Made by a program: the position numbers and the translations under genes. This document shows, piece after piece, positions 18,297 to 26,695 of a stretch of DNA of 58,931 nucleotides. The stretch spans positions 1 through 58,931 of the forward strand of contig CANNAN010000020.1 in NCBI GenBank assembly GCA_947502635.1. The letters are read 5' to 3'. The DNA comes from an uncultured Flavobacteriaceae bacterium. Lineage in GTDB: Bacteria > Bacteroidota > Bacteroidia > Flavobacteriales > Flavobacteriaceae. The notes beneath the pieces were generated by a model that made no database searches, was not told the origin of the DNA, and saw only the letters and a program-made list of their open reading frames with translations. Position 1 is the stretch's first letter; each line of letters starts with the position of its first letter.

Positions 18297-19118
18297 ATAA
18301 ATACCGTCTGGTTTTATTTCAATTTGCCTTTGTTTATACAATGTACCAATAGCTTTTTTGAAATTTTTCTTACTCATTTGAAGCACTTCTTTTATAACTT
18401 CTGGACTCGATTTGTCCGTAAGGTTTAAATAACCACTGTTATCATGAAGTTCATGCATAATACGTTCGGCGTTCGGCTCAATATTTCGATAGCCAATTTG
18501 TCCCAAAGCTATATCTAACTTATTTCCTGGACGGATTTTCTTAACAATACCTTTTAATTTATCACCAACACTAATGTCTGAAAAAATAGCATTTTTATAA
18601 ATAAGCCCCGAATGTATTTTATTAACAATAACATTCATCCCTATATCTGAAGGATGTGATACAATTAAATCAACTTCATCAAATTCGTGTACTGTAAGTT
18701 CTTTATTATCTAAAAATCGATTCGTTTTACTTGAAGCGACTAACCGATTCGTTTTTTCATCTAAATAACAGTGTACCAAATACCAGCCTCCTGGTTTCAT
18801 TTTAAAAGCTTGTTCTTTAAACGGACAAAACAATTCTTTAACCAAGCCCCAATCTAAAAAAGCACCATAATCGGTTACTTGATTACAGCGTAACAACGCA
18901 AAGTCATTACATTTAATATAAGGCATATCTGTAGTCGCAACAGGACGCTCCTCATTATCCAAATACACAAAAACCTCTAGTTTATCCCAAATCTTAAAAG
19001 TCTTAGGGACATACCTATTTGGCAATAGTACTTCATTATCTTCTTCATCAATTAAATACATACCATGATCTGTTTCACGAAGTATTTCTAATGTATTTAT
19101 TTGTCCTAAATGTATCAT
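18288..19118 (-). CDS. cvfB: S1-domain RNA-binding protein of the CvfB/YitL family
   Basis: The protein has 276 residues, typical of the family. Residues 1-60 form the first S1-like barrel (IHLGQINTLEILRETDHGMY). A second S1-like unit follows (LLRCNQVTDYGAFLDWGLVK), then a third (DKLKGIVKKIRPGNKLDIAL). The C-terminal 60 residues form the winged-helix end (SPEVIKEVLQMSKKNFKKAI, GTLYKQRQIEIKPDGIYLV). CvfB in Staphylococcus aureus binds RNA and affects virulence factor expression; its role in Bacteroidetes is not established. It follows DUF2853 and menD on the same strand, but a terminator at 19198-19222 probably separates it from them. Confidence 0.9.
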   Translation of the reverse strand: MIHLGQINTLEILRETDHGMYLIDEEDNEVLLPNRYVPKTFKIWDKLEVFVYLDNEERPVATTDMPYIKCNDFALLRCNQVTDYGAFLDWGLVKELFCPFKEQAFKMKPGGWYLVHCYLDEKTNRLVASSKTNRFLDNKELTVHEFDEVDLIVSHPSDIGMNVIVNKIHSGLIYKNAIFSDISVGDKLKGIVKKIRPGNKLDIALGQIGYRNIEPNAERIMHELHDNSGYLNLTDKSSPEVIKEVLQMSKKNFKKAIGTLYKQRQIEIKPDGIYLV

Positions 19119-19197
19119 GCAGCAAAGATAATGATATTAGGTTGAGTTTTTGTTTGGATCTAAACGATTTTACGAATTAAAAATAAGAGTAAAAAAA

Positions 19198-19222
19198 AAG
19201 CGCTGCAATAGTTGTAGCGCTT
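19198..19222 (-). terminator. Rho-independent terminator after the DUF2853 gene
   Basis: On the minus strand an 11-base stem (aagcgctacaa with ttgcagcgctt, one mismatch) closes a three-base loop and is followed directly by a run of T. It lies 24 bases past the DUF2853 stop, ending the men-operon-side transcript before cvfB. Confidence 0.85.
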
Positions 19223-19245
19223 ATAATTTCCATGTAAAAAATCGA

Positions 19246-19584
19246 TTAGTAAGCAGATTCTTTTTTAAAATGCTTAGTTAATAAATAATATACAACAACT
19301 CTATATTTATTACGATTAGATTGACCATACGTATCCATTACAGAAGCAATACCTTTGTCCAAATCTACACCGTCTTTTAATCCTAATTTTTTAATTAAAA
19401 AATTATTCTTTACTGTAGCAAGTTCCGATTCGTCTGAACCAGAAACCGTTGAAGAATCTGCATTGTAAATTGATGGTCCACAACCTATGGCTACTTTGGT
19501 TAATAAGTCCATATCTGCATTAACACCACATTTATCTTTTAAATCTGTAGCATATTTAGCAATAAGTTCCTCTCTTTTATTCAT
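19246..19584 (-). CDS. DUF2853 family protein
   Basis: The protein has 112 residues, matching the family length. It begins MNKREELIAKYATDLKDKCG and contains the family features KVAIGCGPSIYNADSSTVS and FLIKKLGLKDG, ending in a basic helix (RNKYRVVVYYLLTKHFKK). DUF2853 proteins are small, helical, cytoplasmic and of unknown function. The gene lies between menD and cvfB on the same strand and ends at a strong terminator. Position beside menaquinone genes is common in flavobacteria as far as I recall, but a functional link has not been shown. Confidence 0.9.
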   Translation of the reverse strand: MNKREELIAKYATDLKDKCGVNADMDLLTKVAIGCGPSIYNADSSTVSGSDESELATVKNNFLIKKLGLKDGVDLDKGIASVMDTYGQSNRNKYRVVVYYLLTKHFKKESAY

Positions 19585-19685
19585 AAAAATGTATTTAATA
19601 TGTTAGTAAAATATCTAATATTGATAGCTGTTTTAAAGATAGCTGTTTTTTAGACATAAAAAAGAGAAGTATGTTACATATTATT

Positions 19686-21440
19686 TTAACCAATAAACTT
19701 AAAATAATTTAAAAGCACTTCATCATTAATCTTTTTTGGTGTAAAAACCTCTAATAGTTTAGGTTGATTTTCTTCCGAATAAAATGAATTTAATGCCATT
19801 TTTAATGTCTCTTCATCTGAAACAGATTCGTATTTAAAGCCATACATCTTACACAAATGCTCTGCTGTTAATTGATGATTTGTTTCAAAATAAGTATCAA
19901 AATTTTCAGTGTTTTTATGACCTGGAAGAATTCTAAAAATACCACCTCCTTGATTATTAATCACAATAATTCTAAAATTATCAGGGATATAATTATTCCA
20001 CAAGGCATTGCTATCATATATAAAACTTAAATCACCAGAAATTAAAGTAGTCTGTTTATTGTTTGCAACGGCACAACCAATAGCTGTAGCCGTACAGCCA
20101 TCTATACCACTGGTACCACGATTACAAAAGACTTCTAATGTTTCGTTTAAATCAAATAATTGTGTATAACGCACGGTAGAACTGTTTCCTAATTGTAAAA
20201 TAGTATCATTGGGAATTGATTTTAATATGCTATCAAAAGCTTTTAAATCACTAAATTCAATACTGTTTAAATAATCATTGTGTTTAACAAATCTTAACTC
20301 CTTTACCTGTTTCCAAAAAGGATAATAATCGCTTTTGATTGGTTTTATTTTTGGTAAAAATTTAGAAAAGAAATAATTAGGGGTTGTTTTTATAAAGCTA
20401 TTTAGGTTAAAGAATGTATCATTTGCTTTATTTAGATCAACATGCCAATGCTGCTGTGCTTTATATTTTCTTAAAAATGCTTTAATCTTTTTTGAAACTA
20501 TTAAACCACCAAATGTTAGTAAAATATCTGGCTGTAATTTACTAAAATCTTCATTATTTAAAGGCGCTATTAGCTTATCTATATTTGGAAAAAATGTGTC
20601 ATGGTGTAAATTTGATGTGGTTTCGGTAAATACAACAACACTGCTATCTGCCGCTAAAGCCTCTAACCATTGTTGCTCTATTTTACTAGGTTGGTTAACA
20701 CCAACAAGTACCATTTTTTTTGAAGCAGCATTCCAATCCTTAATACAACCTTCTAAAATAGAATCATCAACCTGTAATGGTTTATTTTCTGCAATAGTTG
20801 CCTTTGGTTTTACCGTTAGTTCATTCACCATATCATATAACGGCTCATCAAGTGGCACATTAATATGTACGGGGCCATTTTTAACAAGTGCCCAATTTAT
20901 TGCTTTATCGATTTCTTCTTCATTATACTCTTGAATTCCTTTTTTTAACCCGAGTAATGTTTCAACCTTGTTCTCCATATTTTGAAAAATAGGGATGGCT
21001 TCTACACCGTTAGTATTATTATCTTTTAAATCGAGTTTCAAATTTGAGGTATACAGAATATGATTTTTATATACATTTTTCTGATTAATGGTCTGCCCAT
21101 CTCCAATACCAATTAAATGTTTTGGTCTGTCTGCCGAAAGCACAATCAAAGGAATGTCACTATAAAATGCTTCAGCAACAGCAGGATAATAATTTAGCAA
21201 GGCACTACCAGAAGTACAGACAACTGCTGTCGGTTCTTGTAGCTGTTGGGCAATTCCTAAAGCAAAAAAAGCTGCACAACGCTCGTCTACAATACTATAA
21301 CACTTAAAATAATCGTCATTAGAAAAGCCAATAGTTAGTGGTGCATTTCTACTGCCTGGAGAGATAACAATATGTTTAACACCTTTCGCTTTACATAACT
21401 GTACAACGGTTTGTGCTAGTGGGATTTTCGGATAAATCAT
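19686..21440 (-). CDS. menD: MenD: SEPHCHC synthase of menaquinone synthesis
   Basis: The enzyme joins isochorismate and 2-oxoglutarate using thiamine diphosphate, the first committed step of menaquinone synthesis. The ATG at 21440 (MIYPKIPLAQTVVQLCKAKG, 584 residues) is preferred over a TTG seven codons upstream. Family signs are VISPGSRNAPLTIGF, the catalytic-Glu region VDERCAAFFALGIA, CTSGSALLNYYPAVAEAF, and the cofactor motif region SGDLSFIYDSNALWNN through VINNQGGGIFRIL. It follows menF by 48 bases and precedes the DUF2853 gene. Menaquinone is the usual respiratory quinone of flavobacteria. The later genes (menB, C, E, A) are not in this window. Confidence 0.96.
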   Translation of the reverse strand: MIYPKIPLAQTVVQLCKAKGVKHIVISPGSRNAPLTIGFSNDDYFKCYSIVDERCAAFFALGIAQQLQEPTAVVCTSGSALLNYYPAVAEAFYSDIPLIVLSADRPKHLIGIGDGQTINQKNVYKNHILYTSNLKLDLKDNNTNGVEAIPIFQNMENKVETLLGLKKGIQEYNEEEIDKAINWALVKNGPVHINVPLDEPLYDMVNELTVKPKATIAENKPLQVDDSILEGCIKDWNAASKKMVLVGVNQPSKIEQQWLEALAADSSVVVFTETTSNLHHDTFFPNIDKLIAPLNNEDFSKLQPDILLTFGGLIVSKKIKAFLRKYKAQQHWHVDLNKANDTFFNLNSFIKTTPNYFFSKFLPKIKPIKSDYYPFWKQVKELRFVKHNDYLNSIEFSDLKAFDSILKSIPNDTILQLGNSSTVRYTQLFDLNETLEVFCNRGTSGIDGCTATAIGCAVANNKQTTLISGDLSFIYDSNALWNNYIPDNFRIIVINNQGGGIFRILPGHKNTENFDTYFETNHQLTAEHLCKMYGFKYESVSDEETLKMALNSFYSEENQPKLLEVFTPKKINDEVLLNYFKFIG

Positions 21441-21488
21441 GTGGTAGTAATCTAATCGCAAAAATAAGAAATAGGTAGAAATTCTTAA

Positions 21489-22613
21489 CTACAAAACATG
21501 TTTAATTACTAAAGATTTAGATACGGTTTCCTCCCACTCGCTTTCAGGATTAGAATGTTTTGTAATACCACCCCCAACATAAATAATTGCTTCGGCATTT
21601 TTTAATTGCATACATCTTAAATTCACATACAGCCGTGTACTTTTTCTTTTAATTGTATAAGCTCTATTTTCTATATTGCGTTTTGCTGATCTTGACTGTA
21701 ATTTGGTTTCCATATTTAGTTCTCCTAAAAAACCTGTGTAAAATGTTCTATCATAGTGTTCATTATCTAAAATAAACTGTTTTGTATCCTGCTTCGGCAA
21801 ACCACAAACTGCAGGTGTAGGGTGTAATACAGATATAATCTCTCTTAAATTTGATTCTGATTTTAATCGAGCTGAAATCATCGTTTTTAGGTGCAGTAAA
21901 TTTCCAGCTTTTACAGTTTCAACATCAGATACTTTAAAACTTTCTACTACTGGTTTTAGGTTATCTATTATAAAATCAGTTACAAATTGTTGCTCTTGTT
22001 TTTCTTTATCCTGCCAAACAACATCTAAAGTATCTTTATAGTCTTGCGTCCCTGCCAGTGCCATGATTGAGAACTGGTTTCCTTCAATTTTTATTAATGT
22101 TTCTGGTGTAGCTCCTAACCACAGCCCCACTTTGGGATGATACCAACAATAAACAAATGCCGAAGCATAGGTGTTTAAAAGATTCTTTAAAATAGCTATA
22201 GGATTTGGGTCTGATATAGTAACTGTTTCCTGTCTGGACAGTACCACCTTTTTAAATTGTTTATTTGAAATAGCTTCAACCCCTTTTTTTATTAAATTAA
22301 TGTGTTGTTCTTTTTCTTTTAGGTTTTCGTTTATATGAGACCTTTTCTTTTTTAAAAGATTTGAAATAGTCTCTGATGCAATAGCATTCGCATGTATACT
22401 TTTAGCCCCCTCTAAAGGTATTAAAACAGTTTCTTCGGCAGCATCAAAAGGGGAAAACACAAAGCCTTTTTCAGAAAAATCACTTGTAAAATGTAAATCG
22501 TTTGTTTCTTGTAATAATGCATTTACTTGATGCTCATTTGGTTTTCTATATACAACAAAGGGTAATTTATGATTGTATTGCGTTTCAATACGTTTAAAAA
22601 AGTCCGACGTCAT
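21489..22613 (-). CDS. menF: Isochorismate synthase (chorismate-binding enzyme)
   Basis: The enzyme converts chorismate to isochorismate, the substrate of MenD. The protein has 374 residues, slightly short for the MenF/EntC family, which is usual in this phylum where the N-terminal part is reduced. The chorismate-binding domain shows FKKVVLSRQETVTI, WLGATPETLIKIEG, MALAGTQ, LHPTPAVCGLPK and the C-terminal YVGGGITKHSNPESEWEET, all conserved around the magnesium and chorismate sites. The gene starts four bases after the thioesterase stop and is followed by menD, which makes the menaquinone role much more likely than a siderophore role. Confidence 0.93.
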   Translation of the reverse strand: MTSDFFKRIETQYNHKLPFVVYRKPNEHQVNALLQETNDLHFTSDFSEKGFVFSPFDAAEETVLIPLEGAKSIHANAIASETISNLLKKKRSHINENLKEKEQHINLIKKGVEAISNKQFKKVVLSRQETVTISDPNPIAILKNLLNTYASAFVYCWYHPKVGLWLGATPETLIKIEGNQFSIMALAGTQDYKDTLDVVWQDKEKQEQQFVTDFIIDNLKPVVESFKVSDVETVKAGNLLHLKTMISARLKSESNLREIISVLHPTPAVCGLPKQDTKQFILDNEHYDRTFYTGFLGELNMETKLQSRSAKRNIENRAYTIKRKSTRLYVNLRCMQLKNAEAIIYVGGGITKHSNPESEWEETVSKSLVIKHVL

Positions 22614-22617
22614 CTAA

Positions 22618-23043
22618 CTATTTCTTTTTAGGTAAAGCAATAGTAGATAACTTACAAATTGAAATTAAATTATCTGCTTCATCTGTAACTCGTATATCTA
22701 ATAATTGCGTTGTTCTACCTTTATGTAAAAAAGTTGCTTTGGCATATACAAACCCTTCTTTTATACTTTTTAAATGATTGGCTGTAATTTCTATCCCCCT
22801 AACAAAGAATTTTTCTGTATCTATAAAAACATGCGATGCAAAACTACCAACACTTTCAGCCAAAGCAGCTGTAGCACCACCATGCAACACACCATCTGGC
22901 TGATGTACTCTCGGGGTTACAGGCATTCTTGCTACTAAAAAATTATCTCCATAATCTATAACTTCAATATTCAAGGTTTCCATCAAAGTATTTTTACAAG
23001 CGGCATTTGCTTGAGCAAGAACCTTTTCTTTAGATAATAGCAT
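22618..23043 (-). CDS. Hotdog-fold PaaI-type thioesterase (candidate DHNA-CoA thioesterase)
   Basis: I set the start at the ATG at 23043 (MLLSKEKVLAQANAACKNTL, 141 residues); the longer frame would need a TTG at 23073. The core VTPRVHQPDGVLHGGATAAL followed by AESVGSFASHV is the PaaI/YdiI signature, with a Gly-His-Gly-like loop and Glu/Ser in the helix. Hydrolysis of an acyl-CoA thioester is the family reaction. As it is the first gene of a transcript continuing into menF and menD, 1,4-dihydroxy-2-naphthoyl-CoA is the natural guess for the substrate. This is inferred from context, since the fold alone does not fix substrate. Confidence 0.85.
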   Translation of the reverse strand: MLLSKEKVLAQANAACKNTLMETLNIEVIDYGDNFLVARMPVTPRVHQPDGVLHGGATAALAESVGSFASHVFIDTEKFFVRGIEITANHLKSIKEGFVYAKATFLHKGRTTQLLDIRVTDEADNLISICKLSTIALPKKK

Positions 23044-23070
23044 AGAATGATTTATTTTTAATGTCTGAAA

Positions 23071-23078
23071 CAAAAGTA
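23071..23078 (-). promoter_or_regulatory. Possible -7 box of the thioesterase-menF-menD transcript
   Basis: On the minus strand the bases read TACTTTTG, matching the Bacteroidetes -7 consensus TAnnTTTG, 28 bases before the ATG at 23043. No well-spaced TTG box was found about 19 bases further upstream, so confidence is low. Confidence 0.3.
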
Positions 23079-23095
23079 CAAAACCCGTTTAATAA

Positions 23096-23731
23096 ATGAA
23101 TTCAACCGAAAAAGAAATATCATATCAAATAACAAATACCTATTCCACTTTAAATAAATTAACTAGTAAAACGAAACATGTGTGGTTGGTTTGCCATGGT
23201 ATGGGTTATTTGAGTCGGTATTTTTTAAAATATTTTAAGCAATTGAATGCCGAAGAAAATTACATCATCGCACCACAAGCAAGTAGTAAATATTATTTAC
23301 ATTCTGATTTTAAACATGTTGGAGCTAGCTGGTTAACTAGAGAAAACACATTAGTAGAAACTAAAAATGTTCTAAATTATTTAGATACCGTTTTAGAAGC
23401 TGAAAATATTCCTAACGATAAAAAATTAATTATTTTTGGGTATTCGCAAGGGGTAAGTATTGCAACTCGTTATGTGGTAAAAAGAAAATTACAGTGCAGT
23501 CAGTTAATATTGCATTCTGGTGGCATCCCGAAAGAATTGCTTGCTGAAGATTTAAAATTCTTAAAAGCTAAAGTATCGCTTATTTATGGAAAAAATGATG
23601 TCTATTTAAACGAAGAACGCATGGCTATTGAAACTAAAAGAGCTGAGGAATTATTTGGAGATAACGTAACTATGATCCCATTTGATGGTGTGCATGAGGT
23701 CAATGTGGCATTAATCAATCGTTTAGTGTAA
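23096..23731 (+). CDS. Alpha/beta hydrolase (phospholipase/carboxylesterase type)
   Basis: The protein has 211 residues with no signal peptide. The nucleophile elbow GYSQGVSIATRYV (Ser of GxSxG) lies near residue 119. The acid is in YGKNDVYLN near 165 and the base in DGVHEVN near 203, giving a complete Ser-Asp-His triad. VWLVCHGMGYLSRYFLKYF supplies the oxyanion region, and the size fits the carboxylesterase/phospholipase group. Substrate is unknown. The gene is divergent from the menaquinone thioesterase, with 52 bases between the starts. Confidence 0.85.
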   Translation: MNSTEKEISYQITNTYSTLNKLTSKTKHVWLVCHGMGYLSRYFLKYFKQLNAEENYIIAPQASSKYYLHSDFKHVGASWLTRENTLVETKNVLNYLDTVLEAENIPNDKKLIIFGYSQGVSIATRYVVKRKLQCSQLILHSGGIPKELLAEDLKFLKAKVSLIYGKNDVYLNEERMAIETKRAEELFGDNVTMIPFDGVHEVNVALINRLV

Positions 23732-23859
23732 ATGCCATTCTTACAATTTAAATTAAACTTGTTTCAGTAATTTTAAAATATTTTTTAAGAACAAAATAAA
23801 GCATTTATAAGCTCGTTTGTAATTAGTAATATTATTACCCTTCAAAATTAAAGATATAA

Positions 23860-24603
23860 ATGAACCATCTTACTGCCTCCAAATTACCTCTACAGCTTAT
23901 AGGTTTACATAACAATTCTCTTGATATCCAGATAAAAGAACACAGTTTGGTTTTTAGTGAAAATAATAAAAAAGAAGTATGTACTACCTATAAGAACCTG
24001 GAGAAAGCATATGATGCTTGGTGGAATAAAATATATAAACATCTACAAAAAGATTTTTTCGATACGGGTGTAGATTATATGAGAACGTGTTATGCCTCTA
24101 TGGAAGATAAAATTTGTGACATTAATTATTACTTAATGCATTGGAGAAGTTGGAACGCTGAGAGTAAAGGAATAGCTACTTCAAGGATTTTGGAAGGTTT
24201 AGACAAAGGGTGTACACCCCATGGAATTTGGGGAGATCCTGCTATCTTTATGGCTAGTACGTTTCAACTTGAAGAAATTTCGCAGAAACTTGTTGAAAAA
24301 GGAGCAGATATAAATACCGTGAATACCGTAAATACGGTTAGTAAGCTTTTTCAAACTCCAGCAAGTTCTCTCGTCTCACATAGCGCCTCTAATGATAATA
24401 ATCTCAGATGGCTTAATAAGTTACTTGATTGGGGGGCTTCCCCTGGTCTTACTGCCGAAATTTCCTTGGATTTTGTTTTTTCTATGCCTGATAATTTTGA
24501 AAAAAGTAAAACGTCAAGACTGTCTTCTTTTATGGATATTTTAGAAGGTCACCCAGATTTTGTAGAAGGAGATAATTTCAAAAAATGGAAAGGTGGATTA
24601 TAA
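23860..24603 (+). CDS. Uncharacterised protein with a degenerate ankyrin-like segment
   Basis: The protein has 247 residues, with no signal peptide or membrane segment. The only recognisable piece is at about residues 125-155 (GDPAIFMASTFQLEEISQKL then VEKGADINTVN), which follows the ankyrin-repeat pattern; LNKLLDWGASPG further on reads as a second weak repeat. In the middle, a nine-base unit (aataccgtg and variants) is repeated three times and codes VNTVNTVNTV, so this loop may vary in length. A terminator hairpin lies at 24699-24730. Function unknown. Confidence 0.65.
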   Translation: MNHLTASKLPLQLIGLHNNSLDIQIKEHSLVFSENNKKEVCTTYKNLEKAYDAWWNKIYKHLQKDFFDTGVDYMRTCYASMEDKICDINYYLMHWRSWNAESKGIATSRILEGLDKGCTPHGIWGDPAIFMASTFQLEEISQKLVEKGADINTVNTVNTVSKLFQTPASSLVSHSASNDNNLRWLNKLLDWGASPGLTAEISLDFVFSMPDNFEKSKTSRLSSFMDILEGHPDFVEGDNFKKWKGGL

Positions 24604-24698
24604 CAAGATCGATTATTTGATGGGTTAATTATTACTGTACCAATTTTATACAGCCTATTTTAAGAAACATCTTATTGAACAAACACCTGTATAGAATA

Positions 24699-24730
24699 AA
24701 ACACACTTTCCAGTTTTGGAAAGTGTGTTT
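24699..24730. terminator. Bidirectional hairpin terminator between convergent genes
   Basis: A perfect 14-base stem (aaacacactttcca with tggaaagtgtgttt) encloses the loop gttt. A/T-rich ends on both sides suit termination of both the ankyrin-like gene (plus) and the serine hydrolase gene (minus). Confidence 0.85.
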
Positions 24731-24764
24731 ATAAATATTAACCAATAAATAAGTTAGGGTAAAA

Positions 24765-26528
24765 TTATTCCTCTAACCGTTTACCTGTAATCTCTTGCCC
24801 ACCTTGTAAAAGCGTCACACTATCTATTTTACCTTCATCATTCTTATTAAAGGTCAATTGTGCTTCGACTACTTTAAAATAAAATACATGATCAGATTTA
24901 GGGAAAACATCAAATACAGGTTGTCCAGTAGCTTGAGCCTTTAGTTGACTGCCTTCTCTTGTTATAGTGACAATAAAAGCTGGCATAAGTTCATACTTTC
25001 CTAAATAGGTTTCTAAAATGTTTTCAGGTACACTAATTTCTTTTACTAAATCGCTTACATCTGCTCCTAACTTCTTTAAATAGCCAATTGCACTTTGGTT
25101 ATTAGGGTTTAGCTCAACAGACTTCTTATAATTCTCGATAGCCAGATCATTCTTCCCCAATTTCATAAGTGCTTCCCCATAGCTATCGTATACATTAGAT
25201 GATTTAGGGAATGCATCAATATTAAGCTTAAATACTTTTGCTGCTGCCTCTAACTTACCAGAACTCATTAATTGATACCCAATTCCATTCATTTCTCTTT
25301 CATTTAAATCATAAGCCTTAGAATCCTTAATAGTATTATAATGTGCTATTCCAGCACCGATACCCTCTTTCTCTATAACCCCCAAAAGATCTTTTGCTAC
25401 TGACTTTTTGGGCAAATCATAATCTTTACCATATATAATCGCCTGAATAGCATTGGTTATCTGGTTAAGCGGTGCGCCTCCTGTATTATTTAAAAGTACA
25501 ATCAATGATTTATCTGAAGGGACTCTGGAAATATTGGTATTAAAACCATTAATTCCACCACCATGACCTATGGTATAAATACTATCAGTAGACTTACCTA
25601 TTTTATTATAACCTACACCCCAACCATAGGCATAATGACTATTACCAAAAGCAGGTATATAAGGCTTAAAATACATGTCCATATATGTTTTTGGCAATAG
25701 GATATTCGTATATAAAGCCTGATCCCATTTATACAAATCTTCAACGGTTGAATATATTGAACCAGCTGCGTATGGAATAGACATATCTAAATAATTTGAA
25801 TTTATGAACTTACCTCCTCTTTTTTCGTAACCAGTAGCTCTATTTTTTAAAATATCCCTATGATTATCATAACCTGATTCATTCATGTTTAATGGTGTGA
25901 AAATTTTATCACGAAGCATCTCTTCGTAAGTTTTTCCAGATAATTTTTCAATAATAACACCTAGTAAAAAATATCCCGAATTGCTATAACTAAATCTTTC
26001 TCCTGGTGAAAAGTCTAATGCTTTGTCTGCAAATTTTTTCACAAATTCATCTGGCGTATAAGGATTACGACTTTCTTCTTGAAAAAACTTTGGAAATGCC
26101 GTATAGTTTGGTATTCCTGACGTATGCGTTAGTAAATGATGTGTTGTTATTTTATCTCCAGTAACTTTGGGATAATCTGGAAGATACTGCGTAATTGGCA
26201 CTTGTAAATCTAATTTACCTTCTGCTGCCAATTGTAAAATCAACATCGCTGTAAATTGTTTAGTAATGGACCCTAATCGATGTTTTGTATTTGGTTGGTT
26301 AGGAATATCCCATTCCATATTCGCCATACCAAACCCTTTTTTATAAATAACGTTGCCATGATCTGACACCAAAACAGAACCATTAAATTTACCATAAGCC
26401 TCATACATTCCCATAAGTTTGTCAATTTGCTCTACTTTAGTTTGAGCTAAGCATATATTGCTCATTAATAATAGAGCAAGTATTAAAATGCCATTTTTAA
26501 ACCACAAATAATTCGAATTTGATTTCAT
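24765..26528 (-). CDS. Secreted class C beta-lactamase-like serine hydrolase with TPR tail
   Basis: The protein has 587 residues with a signal peptide (GILILALLLMSNICLAQ), so periplasmic or exported. The penicillin-binding/esterase motifs are present: SITK near residue 84 (nucleophile Ser and Lys), YSNSGYFLLG near 185 (YxN), and GHGGGINGF near 320 (third motif). A TPR-like pair follows at about 430-490 (PKSSNVYDSYGEALMKLGKN, DLAIENYKKSVELNPNNQSA), then a C-terminal beta domain of the kind attached to these hydrolases. Members include D-aminopeptidases, esterases and lactamases; substrate cannot be read. The divergent AraC gene at 26696 may regulate it. Confidence 0.9.
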   Translation of the reverse strand: MKSNSNYLWFKNGILILALLLMSNICLAQTKVEQIDKLMGMYEAYGKFNGSVLVSDHGNVIYKKGFGMANMEWDIPNQPNTKHRLGSITKQFTAMLILQLAAEGKLDLQVPITQYLPDYPKVTGDKITTHHLLTHTSGIPNYTAFPKFFQEESRNPYTPDEFVKKFADKALDFSPGERFSYSNSGYFLLGVIIEKLSGKTYEEMLRDKIFTPLNMNESGYDNHRDILKNRATGYEKRGGKFINSNYLDMSIPYAAGSIYSTVEDLYKWDQALYTNILLPKTYMDMYFKPYIPAFGNSHYAYGWGVGYNKIGKSTDSIYTIGHGGGINGFNTNISRVPSDKSLIVLLNNTGGAPLNQITNAIQAIIYGKDYDLPKKSVAKDLLGVIEKEGIGAGIAHYNTIKDSKAYDLNEREMNGIGYQLMSSGKLEAAAKVFKLNIDAFPKSSNVYDSYGEALMKLGKNDLAIENYKKSVELNPNNQSAIGYLKKLGADVSDLVKEISVPENILETYLGKYELMPAFIVTITREGSQLKAQATGQPVFDVFPKSDHVFYFKVVEAQLTFNKNDEGKIDSVTLLQGGQEITGKRLEE

Positions 26529-26668
26529 AAATAAAATTTTTGATTATAGATATGACGCATGATAACAGTGATAAGTTACATAAATAATTAAATAGTTTTC
26601 AAAATTCATTAGATTATTGATAATTACTATTCAGCAAGTTTGGAAAAGTATGTATCCTAATTAGTGAA

Positions 26669-26676
26669 TACATTTG
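26669..26676 (+). promoter_or_regulatory. Possible -7 box of the AraC-type regulator gene
   Basis: TACATTTG matches TAnnTTTG and lies 20 bases before the ATG at 26696. The nearest TTTG upstream (26639-26642) is 26 bases away, longer than usual, so only the -7 part is supported. Confidence 0.35.
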
Positions 26677-26695
26677 CTACATCAATACTATTAAA

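Noticed and set aside
21441-21461. TTG start for menD giving seven more residues
   Set aside because: The ATG at 21440 gives the usual family N-terminus.
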